Assembly (NCBI GenBank): GCA_902494195.1
Contig: CABUSH010000002.1
Location: forward strand, 94,665-158,664
Length of the DNA: 64,000 nt
Source: an uncultured Collinsella sp.
GTDB lineage: Bacteria; Actinomycetota; Coriobacteriia; Coriobacteriales; Coriobacteriaceae
Reading direction: 5' to 3'
Positions 16,296 to 24,466 of this stretch are shown here, piece after piece. A program made the translations under genes and the position numbers. The notes beneath the pieces are model-generated. The model was not told the DNA's origin and did no database searches. It worked only from the letters and a program-made list of their open reading frames with translations. Position 1 is the first letter of the stretch. Each line of letters starts with the position of its first letter.

Positions 16296-17327
16296 CTAAA
16301 TACGCTCCGCGATCTCGTGGATGAGGTAGTCGGTCTTTTCCCAGCCCAGGCACGGATCGGTGATCGACTTGCCGAAGACGCCGCCATCGACCGGCTGGTT
16401 GCCGTCCTCAAGGTAAGACTCGATCATAAAGCCCTTGACCAGCTTGGAGATGGACTCGTTGCGGCGGCAGCTGTCGAGCACTTCCTTGCAAATGCGATAC
16501 TGCTCCAGCGGACGCTTGCCCGAATTGTCGTGGTTGCAGTCGATGATCGCTGCGGGATTGGCATAGCCGGCGTGCTCGGTGTAGCGTTCGGCCAGGCGCT
16601 CCAGGTGCTCGTAGTGGTAATTGGGGTAGGTGCGCCCATCGAGACCGATGTAGCCACGCATAACGGCGTGCGCGAGCGGATTGCCGTCGCACTCGACCTC
16701 CCAGTTGCGGAAGATGAAGCTCTGGTGCGCCTGCGCGGCGTAAATGGAGTTGAGCATAACGGTGGTAGAGCCAGCAGTGGGATTCTTCATGCCGACGGGT
16801 ACCGAAATGCCGCTCGACACCAGGCGATGCTCCTGGTTCTCGACCGAGCGTGCGCCCACGGCAACATAGCTCAGCAAGTCGACGAGGTACTGGTAGTTGG
16901 AGGGATAGAGCATCTCGTCGGCGGTGAAGAAGCCCGTTTCCTCAATAACGCGCAGGTGCATATGGCGGATTGCCTTGACGCCCTCGAGCAGGTCATCGGG
17001 AGCCTCGGGATTGGGGTTGTGCAGAAGACCCTTGTAACCGGTGCCCTTGGTGCGCGGCTTATTGGTGTAGACGCGCGGAATGATGATGAGCTTGTCCTTG
17101 ACCTCCTCGGCGGTCTTGGCCAGTCGGTTCATGTATTCGAGGACCGAATCCTCGCGGTCGGCAGAGCACGGGCCGATGATGAGCACCTTGCGTGCGTCCT
17201 CGCCGGTAAAGACTTTGGCGACCTCGGCGTCAAATGCCTGCTTTTTGGCGGTAAGCTCGGCAGAAAGCGGCATTTCCTCGCGGATCTCCATGGGGATCGG
17301 CAACTTGCGTTTGAATTCCATGGCCAT
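16296..17327 (-). CDS. 3-deoxy-7-phosphoheptulonate (DAHP) synthase, type I
   Basis: 343 residues, the length of AroF/AroG/AroH-type enzymes. It condenses phosphoenolpyruvate with erythrose-4-phosphate in the first step of aromatic amino acid synthesis. Family hallmarks are visible: LIIGPCSADREDSVLEYMNRL with the metal Cys, PRVYTNKPRTKGTGYKGL (PEP/E4P binding), GARSVENQEHRLVSSG, PVGMKNPTAGS and DCNHDNSGKRP with the metal His. The start ATG at 17327 follows GAGGAGG. Which aromatic amino acid inhibits it cannot be told. I see no leader-peptide attenuator or T-box upstream. Confidence 0.95.
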   Translation of the reverse strand: MAMEFKRKLPIPMEIREEMPLSAELTAKKQAFDAEVAKVFTGEDARKVLIIGPCSADREDSVLEYMNRLAKTAEEVKDKLIIIPRVYTNKPRTKGTGYKGLLHNPNPEAPDDLLEGVKAIRHMHLRVIEETGFFTADEMLYPSNYQYLVDLLSYVAVGARSVENQEHRLVSSGISVPVGMKNPTAGSTTVMLNSIYAAQAHQSFIFRNWEVECDGNPLAHAVMRGYIGLDGRTYPNYHYEHLERLAERYTEHAGYANPAAIIDCNHDNSGKRPLEQYRICKEVLDSCRRNESISKLVKGFMIESYLEDGNQPVDGGVFGKSITDPCLGWEKTDYLIHEIAERI

Positions 17328-17426
17328 AGGGGCCTCCTCAATCTATAGAAAGAGCAATAAGCGTATTGTTGAGTGTTCGGCATTATCCGCTGTCGCACGC
17401 TAAAGTGCAAGCCCTTGTTACCCCGA

Positions 17427-17477
17427 AACCCGCAAAAGGGGACAGGTTTATTTTGGCAGGTTTTATCTGGGTAAACG
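17427..17477 (+). repeat. GGGACAGGTT dispersed repeat, copy 1
   Basis: About 50 bases built around GGGGACAGGTTTATTTTGG followed by CAGGTTTTATCTGGG. Other copies are at 55470-55514 (minus) and 63428-63478 (plus). The ends can pair (AACCCGCAAAA with TTTTGGCAGGTT). Confidence 0.65.
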
Positions 17478-17517
17478 TCGGAGGATGTCGGGAGGGAGTG
17501 GCGCCACGGGGCATCGT

Positions 17518-19506
17518 CTACGACATGCCGCGGCAGAAAGTATCAACGAATTCGTCGTAGGCGTCTGTCTGAAGGAGCCGCATGGTGTTCTCAACGTTAC
17601 TAAAGACCTCGATGATAAGGTCGAGCACGTCTCGGAAAAGCCCCATATCGTCCTGTGTGATGCCGATCATGAGAGCAAAGCGAATGTCGTGCCGTCCCCA
17701 GGGGATGGGCGTGTCGCAATGCGCGACGGCGATAAACGAACGTTTCGGGTAGACCGAAATCGCGTGTGGCACGGCAAGGCAATCGGTGAATGCTGTGGAG
17801 GAAACTCCTTCGCGAAGATGGACGTCTGCAACATAGTCGGCATCGACATAGCCAGCGGCGATTGCGGCAGTACCGAGCTCGTCGATGCAGGCTGCGGCGT
17901 TCGTCGCGTTGACGTTGCGACAATAGAGCTCCGGCTTAATCAGATGACGCAGCAGCGTGCGCGCATAGTTGTGGCGATGCTTTTCTTGGATGCGGGCCAG
18001 CCGGTCGCGCACCTTGCGCAGGTTCTGCTTGGTGAGGATGGGTCCGATCAGAATCTTCTCACATCCGGCGGGGACGGTCACATCGATGGTGGTAATGACG
18101 GCGTCGCATTCGGGCGGCTCGGAGAGATAACGGTCGCAGCTCATGATCGAGATAATCTGCGCTTCGTCTTTGAGTGCGATCTCTAGGTCGTCGACGAGTT
18201 TATGCGCGAAGTCATGGTAGTCCTCGACGATTACCGTGCAGGTGAGAAGGTTGTTGGGTGCCGCGACACGCTCGAAATACGCGCCGATGTGAAACGCAAC
18301 GAACGCGATTTCATTTTCGCCGATTTCGACATTCATGACGGTCGAGAACCGGTGCGTTAAGTAGACGGCCATGTCGTAGACGGGCGCGTATTCGCTCTTG
18401 ATCTGTGAGGCGAGCGGGTTGGGATAGCTTACGTGGTAGACGGCGCGTTGGTAGGCGTTGAACATGTGAAGCACGAGTTGCAGTCGCATGGGTTCGTCGA
18501 TGAAGTGTGGAATGTTGTAGCGGGCGCCCGTTTCGTCGAGGATCTCGAGCACGGTATCCACGAATGCTGGGTCGATGATGCTTGCCAGCTTTTCGAAATC
18601 GAGCTCGCGGTATTCGACGCGTTCGATCGAAAGCGCCAACAGCAAGAGGATTTGCTGGAAGTCAGCGCGGGGAATCTCGCAACCGAACTCCTGCTCGAAA
18701 TAGGACGCAATATGCTCCGCACAGCGAACGATTTGGTCGCGTTGGGAGAGCTGCGCTACGAGGCCGTCACCGTCGATGGGGCCATCGACTTCGCTGAGCT
18801 CGTTGTTCGAGGTGAGGCGGATGATGATTACCATGAGATGGACGAGCAGGTTGGAGAGCGCGTAGTCGTTGATGAAGAGTTCGGATCGCTGGCAGATTTC
18901 GACGAGGCTCGCAAGGATCTGCTGGACGTCGAAATTGGGGAACATACTCTCGAGCGTGCGCGTCGATGAGAAATATCCGTAAGAGTTATGGGTGGCGATG
19001 TGCCCGAGTAGTTTGCGCTTGTTGCGCTCGAGGCCAGTGAGGCTTACCTTGAAATCATGCGTCTCGACGAATAGATTGAACCGGCCGGCGAGTTCGCGTA
19101 CCTCGGGCATGACGGCGCTCGCAAGCGTGCTTTCGGATATGCAGAGCTCGGCGGCAAGATCGAAGACCGAGAGCGGTTCCCGAGCGTTGACCAGGTGCGA
19201 TGCTACATAGTTGCAGCGGGCATCGATGCCGATGCCGCCCGTGGGTTCCCCGCCCCGCTCGGGTGCGGACTTAATGCTGGGGCACGCCGGTGAGGAAAGG
19301 GCCTCGTCAGCATGTGCTAGGCGGTAGCCTTCCTTAGACGATTCGATGATTGTGTCGCCCTGACCGTTGATCTCGGTCACATAGTTGCGGATGGAACGCT
19401 CACTTGCGCCCAGCATGGTGGCGAGCATGGAGGCGGAGACCCATAAAGTGGCATGCTCCAGAATATCGACCATGCGGTTGATTCGGTTTTGCTTTGCGCT
19501 TGCCAC
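17518..19506 (-). CDS. PRD-containing transcriptional activator (LicR/MtlR type)
   Basis: 662 residues. Visible order: N-terminal HTH domains (RINRMVDILEHATLWVSASM... and LSVFDLAAELCISESTLA), two PTS-regulation domains (PRD, about 190-400) carrying regulatory histidines, a EIIB-like segment near 405-490 (LTCTVIVEDYHDFAHKL), and a C-terminal EIIA-like domain whose phosphorylatable histidine is in AVPHAISVYPKR. Such regulators activate PTS operons and are controlled by PTS phosphorylation. I chose GTG 19506 because GGGAG lies 6 bases upstream; an earlier GTG at 19557 has no site. It is divergent from the beta-glucoside PTS operon, its likely target. Confidence 0.9.
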   Translation of the reverse strand: MASAKQNRINRMVDILEHATLWVSASMLATMLGASERSIRNYVTEINGQGDTIIESSKEGYRLAHADEALSSPACPSIKSAPERGGEPTGGIGIDARCNYVASHLVNAREPLSVFDLAAELCISESTLASAVMPEVRELAGRFNLFVETHDFKVSLTGLERNKRKLLGHIATHNSYGYFSSTRTLESMFPNFDVQQILASLVEICQRSELFINDYALSNLLVHLMVIIIRLTSNNELSEVDGPIDGDGLVAQLSQRDQIVRCAEHIASYFEQEFGCEIPRADFQQILLLLALSIERVEYRELDFEKLASIIDPAFVDTVLEILDETGARYNIPHFIDEPMRLQLVLHMFNAYQRAVYHVSYPNPLASQIKSEYAPVYDMAVYLTHRFSTVMNVEIGENEIAFVAFHIGAYFERVAAPNNLLTCTVIVEDYHDFAHKLVDDLEIALKDEAQIISIMSCDRYLSEPPECDAVITTIDVTVPAGCEKILIGPILTKQNLRKVRDRLARIQEKHRHNYARTLLRHLIKPELYCRNVNATNAAACIDELGTAAIAAGYVDADYVADVHLREGVSSTAFTDCLAVPHAISVYPKRSFIAVAHCDTPIPWGRHDIRFALMIGITQDDMGLFRDVLDLIIEVFSNVENTMRLLQTDAYDEFVDTFCRGMS

Positions 19507-19632
19507 GGCCGACTCCCAACGAGATAGAAGCGTGCGCCCGCCGAGGGCGCATCCCACGGGGCATGAAGCGCCCCGATGTTGTCATCATGCGCCATGGTAT
19601 CGCAGAGGGTCGTGGGCGAAAAAGTCTCAATT

Positions 19633-19743
19633 TGCCGCATGAACGGAAAGACTGCGGCATTGCCGCTATGGCGGAAAACCTGACACTTTGCCGCCATGCG
19701 GCAAAAAGAGGGTTCGCGGCAGGGTAGGGGCAGGCCGTATAGT
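19633..19743 (+). promoter_or_regulatory. Operator repeats and promoter of the beta-glucoside PTS operon
   Basis: A palindrome TTTGCCGCCATGCGGCAAA lies at 19687-19705. A second, weaker version (TTGCCGCTATGGCGGAA) is at 19661-19677 and a half-site TTTGCCGCATG at 19632-19642. TATAGT at 19738-19743 is a likely -10 with no good -35, which fits activation by the divergent PRD protein. The rest of 19507-19852 holds no gene. Confidence 0.6.
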
Positions 19744-19852
19744 GCAGTCACGGTCAAGGGAAGCCGGGTCGACACGGTCTCCCCAAACGTACGAGGACCG
19801 AGGCGGCAACCGAGCCGCTGCGGACTCGTTTATTGGGAAAGGAGTACCCCTC

Positions 19853-20182
19853 ATGGCAGACGAGAACGGATGCGTCAGAATTCTCCTCGCTTGCGGTATC
19901 GGCGCTTCGACGGGTTTCATGGCCGCCGGCATGCGCAAGGTGGCAAAGTCCAAGGGACTCAACTGCACCATTAAGGCAGTCAGCAAGTCCGAGATTATGG
20001 ATTACGCCGACAAGATTGATGTCCTTCTGCTTGGTCCGCACTTCGCCTCCGAGGTGCCCGAGATCCAGGCGCAGGTGGCGTCTCATGGCGTGAAGGTCAT
20101 GGCCATCGACCCGGATTACTATGCGGCACTCGACGGCGAGAGCATCCTCGAGGATGCTTACGACCTGCTTGACGAAGACTAG
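19853..20182 (+). CDS. PTS EIIB, lactose/cellobiose family
   Basis: 109 residues. The phosphorylated cysteine lies in the N-terminal P-loop LLACGIGASTGFMA (about Cys14), the hallmark of the Lac/Cel EIIB family. It accepts phosphate from EIIA and passes it to the incoming disaccharide. The start follows AAAGGAG. First gene of an operon IIB-IIC-IIA-GH1-HPr-membrane protein; 11 bases separate it from IIC. Confidence 0.93.
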   Translation: MADENGCVRILLACGIGASTGFMAAGMRKVAKSKGLNCTIKAVSKSEIMDYADKIDVLLLGPHFASEVPEIQAQVASHGVKVMAIDPDYYAALDGESILEDAYDLLDED

Positions 20183-20193
20183 GAGGGGACAAC

Positions 20194-21507
20194 ATGCTGC
20201 AAAAGTTCATGGAAGCGGTCCAGGCGTGGATCACCGAGCATGTCGTCCCCGTGATGAACAAGCTTACCTCAACTTATTGGTTCGGCGTCATCTCAGACGC
20301 GGTCCTCTACATCGTTCCCTTCTCTATGGTTTCGGCAATCCCGAGCCTTTGGAACATCATCCGTCGTTTTGTCCCGACGCTCCCCGATCTGTCGCCGCTC
20401 ACGACGTTCAGCTTCGGTCTCGTTGGCCTGTTCATGGCGTTTATCATTCCGCACAACGTCGCGGTTAAGGAAGATCGCAAGGACCGTAGCATGATCGCCG
20501 GTTTCACCGGTATAGGCGCCTTCATGCTGTGTATGAACCCTACGATCACTGAAGACGGTTACGTTTTCCAGATGGCCAAGTTCGGCGCCGGCGGTATGTT
20601 CACCGCCATGGTTGTGGGCTTTGTCGTGGGCTTCATCTACAAGCGCATGGCTCGTATGACGTTCTTCTCGGAGGACAGCATGGTCCCCGACTTCGTCAAG
20701 AACTGGTTCGATAACATCATCGCCGTCTTGCTGTCGCTCTTCGTTGCGTGGCTTTTCACCAACATGCTTCAGGTTGACGTCTTTGGCGCCGTTGCGATCA
20801 TTCTGTCGCCCGTCACCGGCTTTGCCCAGACGCTCCCCGGTACTATTGCGATTCCGCTCGTCATGGACACCTTCTATTTCTTCGGCATCTCCGGCTGGGT
20901 CTTCTCGCCCATCCAGCAGTCCATCCAAAAGTCCGCCCTTGCCGAGAATATGGCTGCATATGCCGCCGGCCTTACCCCGACGAACATCAACGCCTACGGC
21001 ATTACTCGCTACATCATGATCGGCGGCGAGGGCGCCACGCTCCCGCTGGCTTTCTACATGCTTTTTGCCAAGTCTAAGAAGAACAAAACGCTCGGTCGCG
21101 CCACGATCGTCCCGTCTCTGTTCAACATCAACGAGCCGCTCGTGTTCTCTACGATCGTTGCCAACCCCTTCATGTTCATCCCTATGGTGCTTCAAGCCAT
21201 CATTCTGCCGGCCAACGCCTATCTGTGGATGAGCATGGGCTGGGCGAGCCTTCACGTTGAGAATTTCGACATGAACTTCCTGCCCAATGCTGTCTCGGCG
21301 TTCTTTATGTCCGGTGGCGACATTCGCAACGTTGCCCTGGTTTGCGTGAACCTGCTGATCGCCGCGATTCTCTGGTTCCCGTTCTTCAAGGCGGCCGACA
21401 ACTATCAATGCAAGGTCGAGGAAGAGAAAGCAGCTGAAAAGGCAGCCAAGAAGGCGGCGAAGAAGGCCGCCAAAGAGGCTGCTGCCGTAGCCGCCGTCGC
21501 CGAGTAG
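20194..21507 (+). CDS. PTS EIIC, lactose/cellobiose family
   Basis: 437 residues of a polytopic membrane permease with about ten hydrophobic segments. It has the family's C-terminal substrate region ending in SLFNINEPLVFSTIVANPFM, where the Asn-Glu-Pro motif is conserved in Lac/Cel EIIC proteins. It carries beta-glucosides through the membrane while EIIB phosphorylates them. The last 30 residues form a highly charged tail of repeated Lys-Lys-Ala-Ala units, probably cytoplasmic and not part of the transport fold. An inverted repeat (ACCGGGGC near 21515, GCCCCGGT near 21553) lies between this gene and EIIA. Confidence 0.93.
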   Translation: MLQKFMEAVQAWITEHVVPVMNKLTSTYWFGVISDAVLYIVPFSMVSAIPSLWNIIRRFVPTLPDLSPLTTFSFGLVGLFMAFIIPHNVAVKEDRKDRSMIAGFTGIGAFMLCMNPTITEDGYVFQMAKFGAGGMFTAMVVGFVVGFIYKRMARMTFFSEDSMVPDFVKNWFDNIIAVLLSLFVAWLFTNMLQVDVFGAVAIILSPVTGFAQTLPGTIAIPLVMDTFYFFGISGWVFSPIQQSIQKSALAENMAAYAAGLTPTNINAYGITRYIMIGGEGATLPLAFYMLFAKSKKNKTLGRATIVPSLFNINEPLVFSTIVANPFMFIPMVLQAIILPANAYLWMSMGWASLHVENFDMNFLPNAVSAFFMSGGDIRNVALVCVNLLIAAILWFPFFKAADNYQCKVEEEKAAEKAAKKAAKKAAKEAAAVAAVAE

Positions 21508-21597
21508 GCGAGACACCGGGGCCCATTGCCCTGGATTACGTAATCATTCGATGCCCCGGTTGTGGAAACGACCGGGGCCACAGGAAAGGAGACCGCG

Positions 21598-21927
21598 ATG
21601 GCCGAGGAAGAGCCCATTAACATTCCCGCCGTTGCGATGAGCGTCATCATCAACGCCGGCGACGGCCGTGCCTGTATCGATAAGGCGATGGATGCCCTGG
21701 CAGAGTTCGATTTCGACGCGGCAGAGGCCCACCTGGCGGAGGCCGACGAGAAGATCCTCGAGGCCCATAAGTCCCAGACCGAGATGATCCAGCGTCAGGC
21801 CGGAGGCGAGGAGGTCGAGTACTCGTTGCTCTTTGTCCACGCCCAAGACACGCTCATGACCATCAGTGCCGAGCTGCACATGGCCAAGAAAATGATGCCC
21901 GTCGTGCGTGCACTCGCCGCGAAGTAG
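21598..21927 (+). CDS. PTS EIIA, lactose/cellobiose family
   Basis: 109 residues, all-helical as expected for Lac/Cel EIIA, which form trimers. The phosphorylated histidine is in LLFVHAQDTLM (about residue 82). The helix AEFDFDAAEAHLAEADEKILEAH is typical of the family. It takes phosphate from HPr. The start at 21598 follows AAAGGAG; an earlier ATG at 21562 has no site. Located between EIIC and the GH1 glucosidase. Confidence 0.93.
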   Translation: MAEEEPINIPAVAMSVIINAGDGRACIDKAMDALAEFDFDAAEAHLAEADEKILEAHKSQTEMIQRQAGGEEVEYSLLFVHAQDTLMTISAELHMAKKMMPVVRALAAK

Positions 21928-22009
21928 CGCCGTGAAAGCCGCGCGCGTTTCTAAATTCAAAACGACTCGTTACCTATTGATTCCGACCATTGAGAGATGA
22001 GGACATAGC

Positions 22010-23548
22010 ATGATTGATCTTTCTACTTATGACTTTGGCGATGCCTTCCCGGAGGGCTTCCTCTGGGGCGGCGCCACGGCGGCCAACCAGGTCGAAGGCG
22101 CCTGGAACGAGGGCGGACGCGGACCGGCCGTCTCGGACTACGTCATCCTGCTCGACCGCGAGACGTGTGCCCGCGAAGGCATTGTCGAGGGCGGACCGCT
22201 CAACTCCGTGACGCGTCAGTCCCTTGCCGCTCGCAAGGCAAACGAGATGGCCTACGACTTTCCCAAGCGTCGCGGCATTGATTTCTACCACACCTACAAG
22301 GAGGACATTGCGCTCCTCGGCGAGATGGGCTTCGGCGTCTTCCGTATGAGCATCTCCTGGAGCCGTATTTTCCCAAACGGTGACGACGCGCTGCCTAACG
22401 AGGAGGGTCTGGCCTTCTACGATAAGGTGTTCGACGAGTGCCACAAGCACGGCATTGAGCCCATGGTTACCCTCAACCATTTCGATATGCCGCTCCACTT
22501 GGCAGAGGAGTATAACGGTTTCGCGAGCCGTCACGTTGTCGACGCTTTCGAGCATTACGCGGAGACGCTCTTCCGCCGCTACAAGGGTAAAGTCAAGTAC
22601 TGGATGACCTTCAACGAGATTAACCACGTGTATGCCAACCCCTGCACCTGCTGCGGCGTGATCTGGGATGAGAAGGAAGACGGCTCCAACCCCTATGCTG
22701 GGCGCTGGCCCGAGAAGTTCCAGGTCGCGCACAACCAGCTTGTCGCGTCCGCCAAGGCTGTCATCAAGCTGCGTGAGATCGACCCCGAGGCACATATTGG
22801 CAACATGCTCTGCCGTCTTGAGAACTACGCCGAGACTTCCAAGCCCGAGGATCAGCTCCAGGTGCTGTTTGAGGACCACTTCAACTGGTTCTTCACCGAT
22901 ATCCAGGCCAAGGGCGAGTACCCCTACTACGTAAAGCGCTTCTTCCGCGACTACGGTGTCGACATCAAGATGGAGGACGGCGATCTCGAGACCCTCAAGG
23001 CCGGCGTGGTGGACTACATCTCCATCAGCTACTACATGACCTACATCATGCGCTATAAGGGCAAGATTTCCCCCGAGCCGAGCGGTAAGCTGCTTACCGA
23101 GATCAAGAACCAGTACCTCGAGATGACCGAGTGGGGCTGGCCGATCGACCCCGTGGGCTTCCGCATCACGCTCAACCACATCTACGATCGCTACCACCTG
23201 CCGATCTTTATTGCCGAGAACGGTAACGGCATGACCGAGAACCGCGACGAGAACGGTTATTGCGACGACGACGCGCATATCGAGTACATGAAAGAGCATG
23301 TCGAGCAAATGCACCAGGCGATTCTCGACGGTGTCGACGTCTTTGGTTATGCCTGGTGGGGCCCCATCGACCTGATCAGCTCCGGCACCTCCGAGATGAC
23401 TAAACGCTATGGCCAGATTTCGGTCGATCAGGACGACCATGGCGACGGCACCGGCAAGCGTGGCAAGAAGAAGAGCTTCTTCTACTACAAGAAGCTCATC
23501 GCCAGTAACGGCGCCGACACCGCGAGTGACAACATCGTGGTCGAGTAG
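22010..23548 (+). CDS. 6-phospho-beta-glucosidase, GH1
   Basis: 512 residues of glycoside hydrolase family 1. The N-terminus FPEGFLWGGATAANQVEGAW is the GH1 signature, the acid/base glutamate is in TFNEINH (about Glu203) and the nucleophile is in IAENGNG (about Glu402). A Ser/Lys/Tyr phosphate-binding set is plausible near SSGTSEMTKRYG. It hydrolyses phosphorylated beta-glucosides after PTS import, matching the EIIB/C/A genes directly upstream. The length is slightly above the usual 470-480 because of a loop near residues 45-80 and a C-terminal extension. Confidence 0.93.
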   Translation: MIDLSTYDFGDAFPEGFLWGGATAANQVEGAWNEGGRGPAVSDYVILLDRETCAREGIVEGGPLNSVTRQSLAARKANEMAYDFPKRRGIDFYHTYKEDIALLGEMGFGVFRMSISWSRIFPNGDDALPNEEGLAFYDKVFDECHKHGIEPMVTLNHFDMPLHLAEEYNGFASRHVVDAFEHYAETLFRRYKGKVKYWMTFNEINHVYANPCTCCGVIWDEKEDGSNPYAGRWPEKFQVAHNQLVASAKAVIKLREIDPEAHIGNMLCRLENYAETSKPEDQLQVLFEDHFNWFFTDIQAKGEYPYYVKRFFRDYGVDIKMEDGDLETLKAGVVDYISISYYMTYIMRYKGKISPEPSGKLLTEIKNQYLEMTEWGWPIDPVGFRITLNHIYDRYHLPIFIAENGNGMTENRDENGYCDDDAHIEYMKEHVEQMHQAILDGVDVFGYAWWGPIDLISSGTSEMTKRYGQISVDQDDHGDGTGKRGKKKSFFYYKKLIASNGADTASDNIVVE

Positions 23549-23626
23549 CTCGGCCCCTTCGCCGGGATGCCTGTAGGGCGGGTGTCCCGGCGGCTTTTGG
23601 AAACCTTGATCGAAAGAAGGACTCGG

Positions 23627-23899
23627 ATGTATTCAAAGACCACGACCGTTGTAAACGCAAGCGGCATCCATGCCCGCCCTGCCTCATTGTTTGTTCAGAA
23701 GGCATCCGGGTTTGGAAGCAAGGTGACCGTGCGCAACGTTACCAAGGGCAGCGACCCCAAGGATGCTAAGTCGATTCTCATGGTTATGGGTTTGGGGATG
23801 GCGTGCGGATGCGATGTCGAGATTGCGGCCGATGGTGCCGACGAGCAGGCCGCCGTCGATGCGCTGGTTGAGCTGATCGAGAGCGGTTGCGGCGAGTAA
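23627..23899 (+). CDS. HPr-like phosphocarrier protein
   Basis: 90 residues. The active histidine lies in NASGIHARPAS (His15 type) and the regulatory serine in DAKSILMVMGLGM (Ser46 type), so both the PEP-dependent and the HPr-kinase-type sites appear intact. HPr passes phosphate from Enzyme I to EIIA proteins. Finding it inside a beta-glucoside operon, rather than with ptsI, suggests either a dedicated HPr or the only HPr of the cell placed here. The start follows AAGAAGG. Confidence 0.93.
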   Translation: MYSKTTTVVNASGIHARPASLFVQKASGFGSKVTVRNVTKGSDPKDAKSILMVMGLGMACGCDVEIAADGADEQAAVDALVELIESGCGE

Positions 23900-23930
23900 C
23901 CGCAAGGCTTTGATGAGAGGGGAGAGGGCG

Positions 23931-24380
23931 ATGGCTCGAGGGTTTCGTGGGGTGACGACAATCGTTCGCCGGCAGGAGGCTCGCCGGTCCATGTTGGCGC
24001 TTGCAGGCGTGGCCTGCGCGTATGCGGGGATGCTTGTACTTATGGAGGCGACGACAGGTGCGGTCGCGCCGCCGCTCGTGCCCGTAGTGTCATCAATCTC
24101 GCTTTTCGTTTCAATCGCCGGTATCGCATTGGTGATTGCATTTGAGGTCCGCGCGTATCGTGCACTCACGGAAGCGTGTGACGCTGAGCCCCAAATGGGT
24201 GACAAGATGCTGCTCGGTGCCGCACTTTGGTTTTTGGGCGGTCTGCCCCAGGCATTCGTGACGCTACTGCGCACCGTAGCGATTACTGGCACGCTCGATA
24301 TCAAACAGACGCTCATCCAGATCGGCGTGACGCTGACCCTGGCACTCCTTGCCTGGCCACGTTATCGCGATTGCTTCTAG
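23931..24380 (+). CDS. Small membrane protein of unknown function
   Basis: 149 residues with four probable membrane segments (about 22-42, 50-70, 92-112 and 122-142) and a basic N-terminus (RGFRGVTTIVRRQEARR). I do not recognise a family. It follows the HPr gene by 31 bases, with GAGGGGAGAGG just before its ATG, so it is the last gene of the beta-glucoside PTS operon. A strong bidirectional terminator follows. Confidence 0.7.
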   Translation: MARGFRGVTTIVRRQEARRSMLALAGVACAYAGMLVLMEATTGAVAPPLVPVVSSISLFVSIAGIALVIAFEVRAYRALTEACDAEPQMGDKMLLGAALWFLGGLPQAFVTLLRTVAITGTLDIKQTLIQIGVTLTLALLAWPRYRDCF

Positions 24381-24403
24381 GTTGTTTTAAAGCGCGCAAT
24401 GGC

Positions 24404-24449
24404 AAAAGATGGCCCGCTGATTCTGCGTAATCAGCGGGCCATCTTTTTG
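24404..24449. terminator. Bidirectional intrinsic terminator
   Basis: AAAAGATGGCCCGCTGATT pairs with AATCAGCGGGCCATCTTTTT between the convergent PTS operon and ABC exporter operon. Confidence 0.93.
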
Positions 24450-24466
24450 TAGTTATGATATTGGGC

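Noticed and set aside
21974..23440. 488-residue open frame antisense to the GH1 gene
   Set aside because: Shadow frame; the plus-strand gene has full catalytic motifs.
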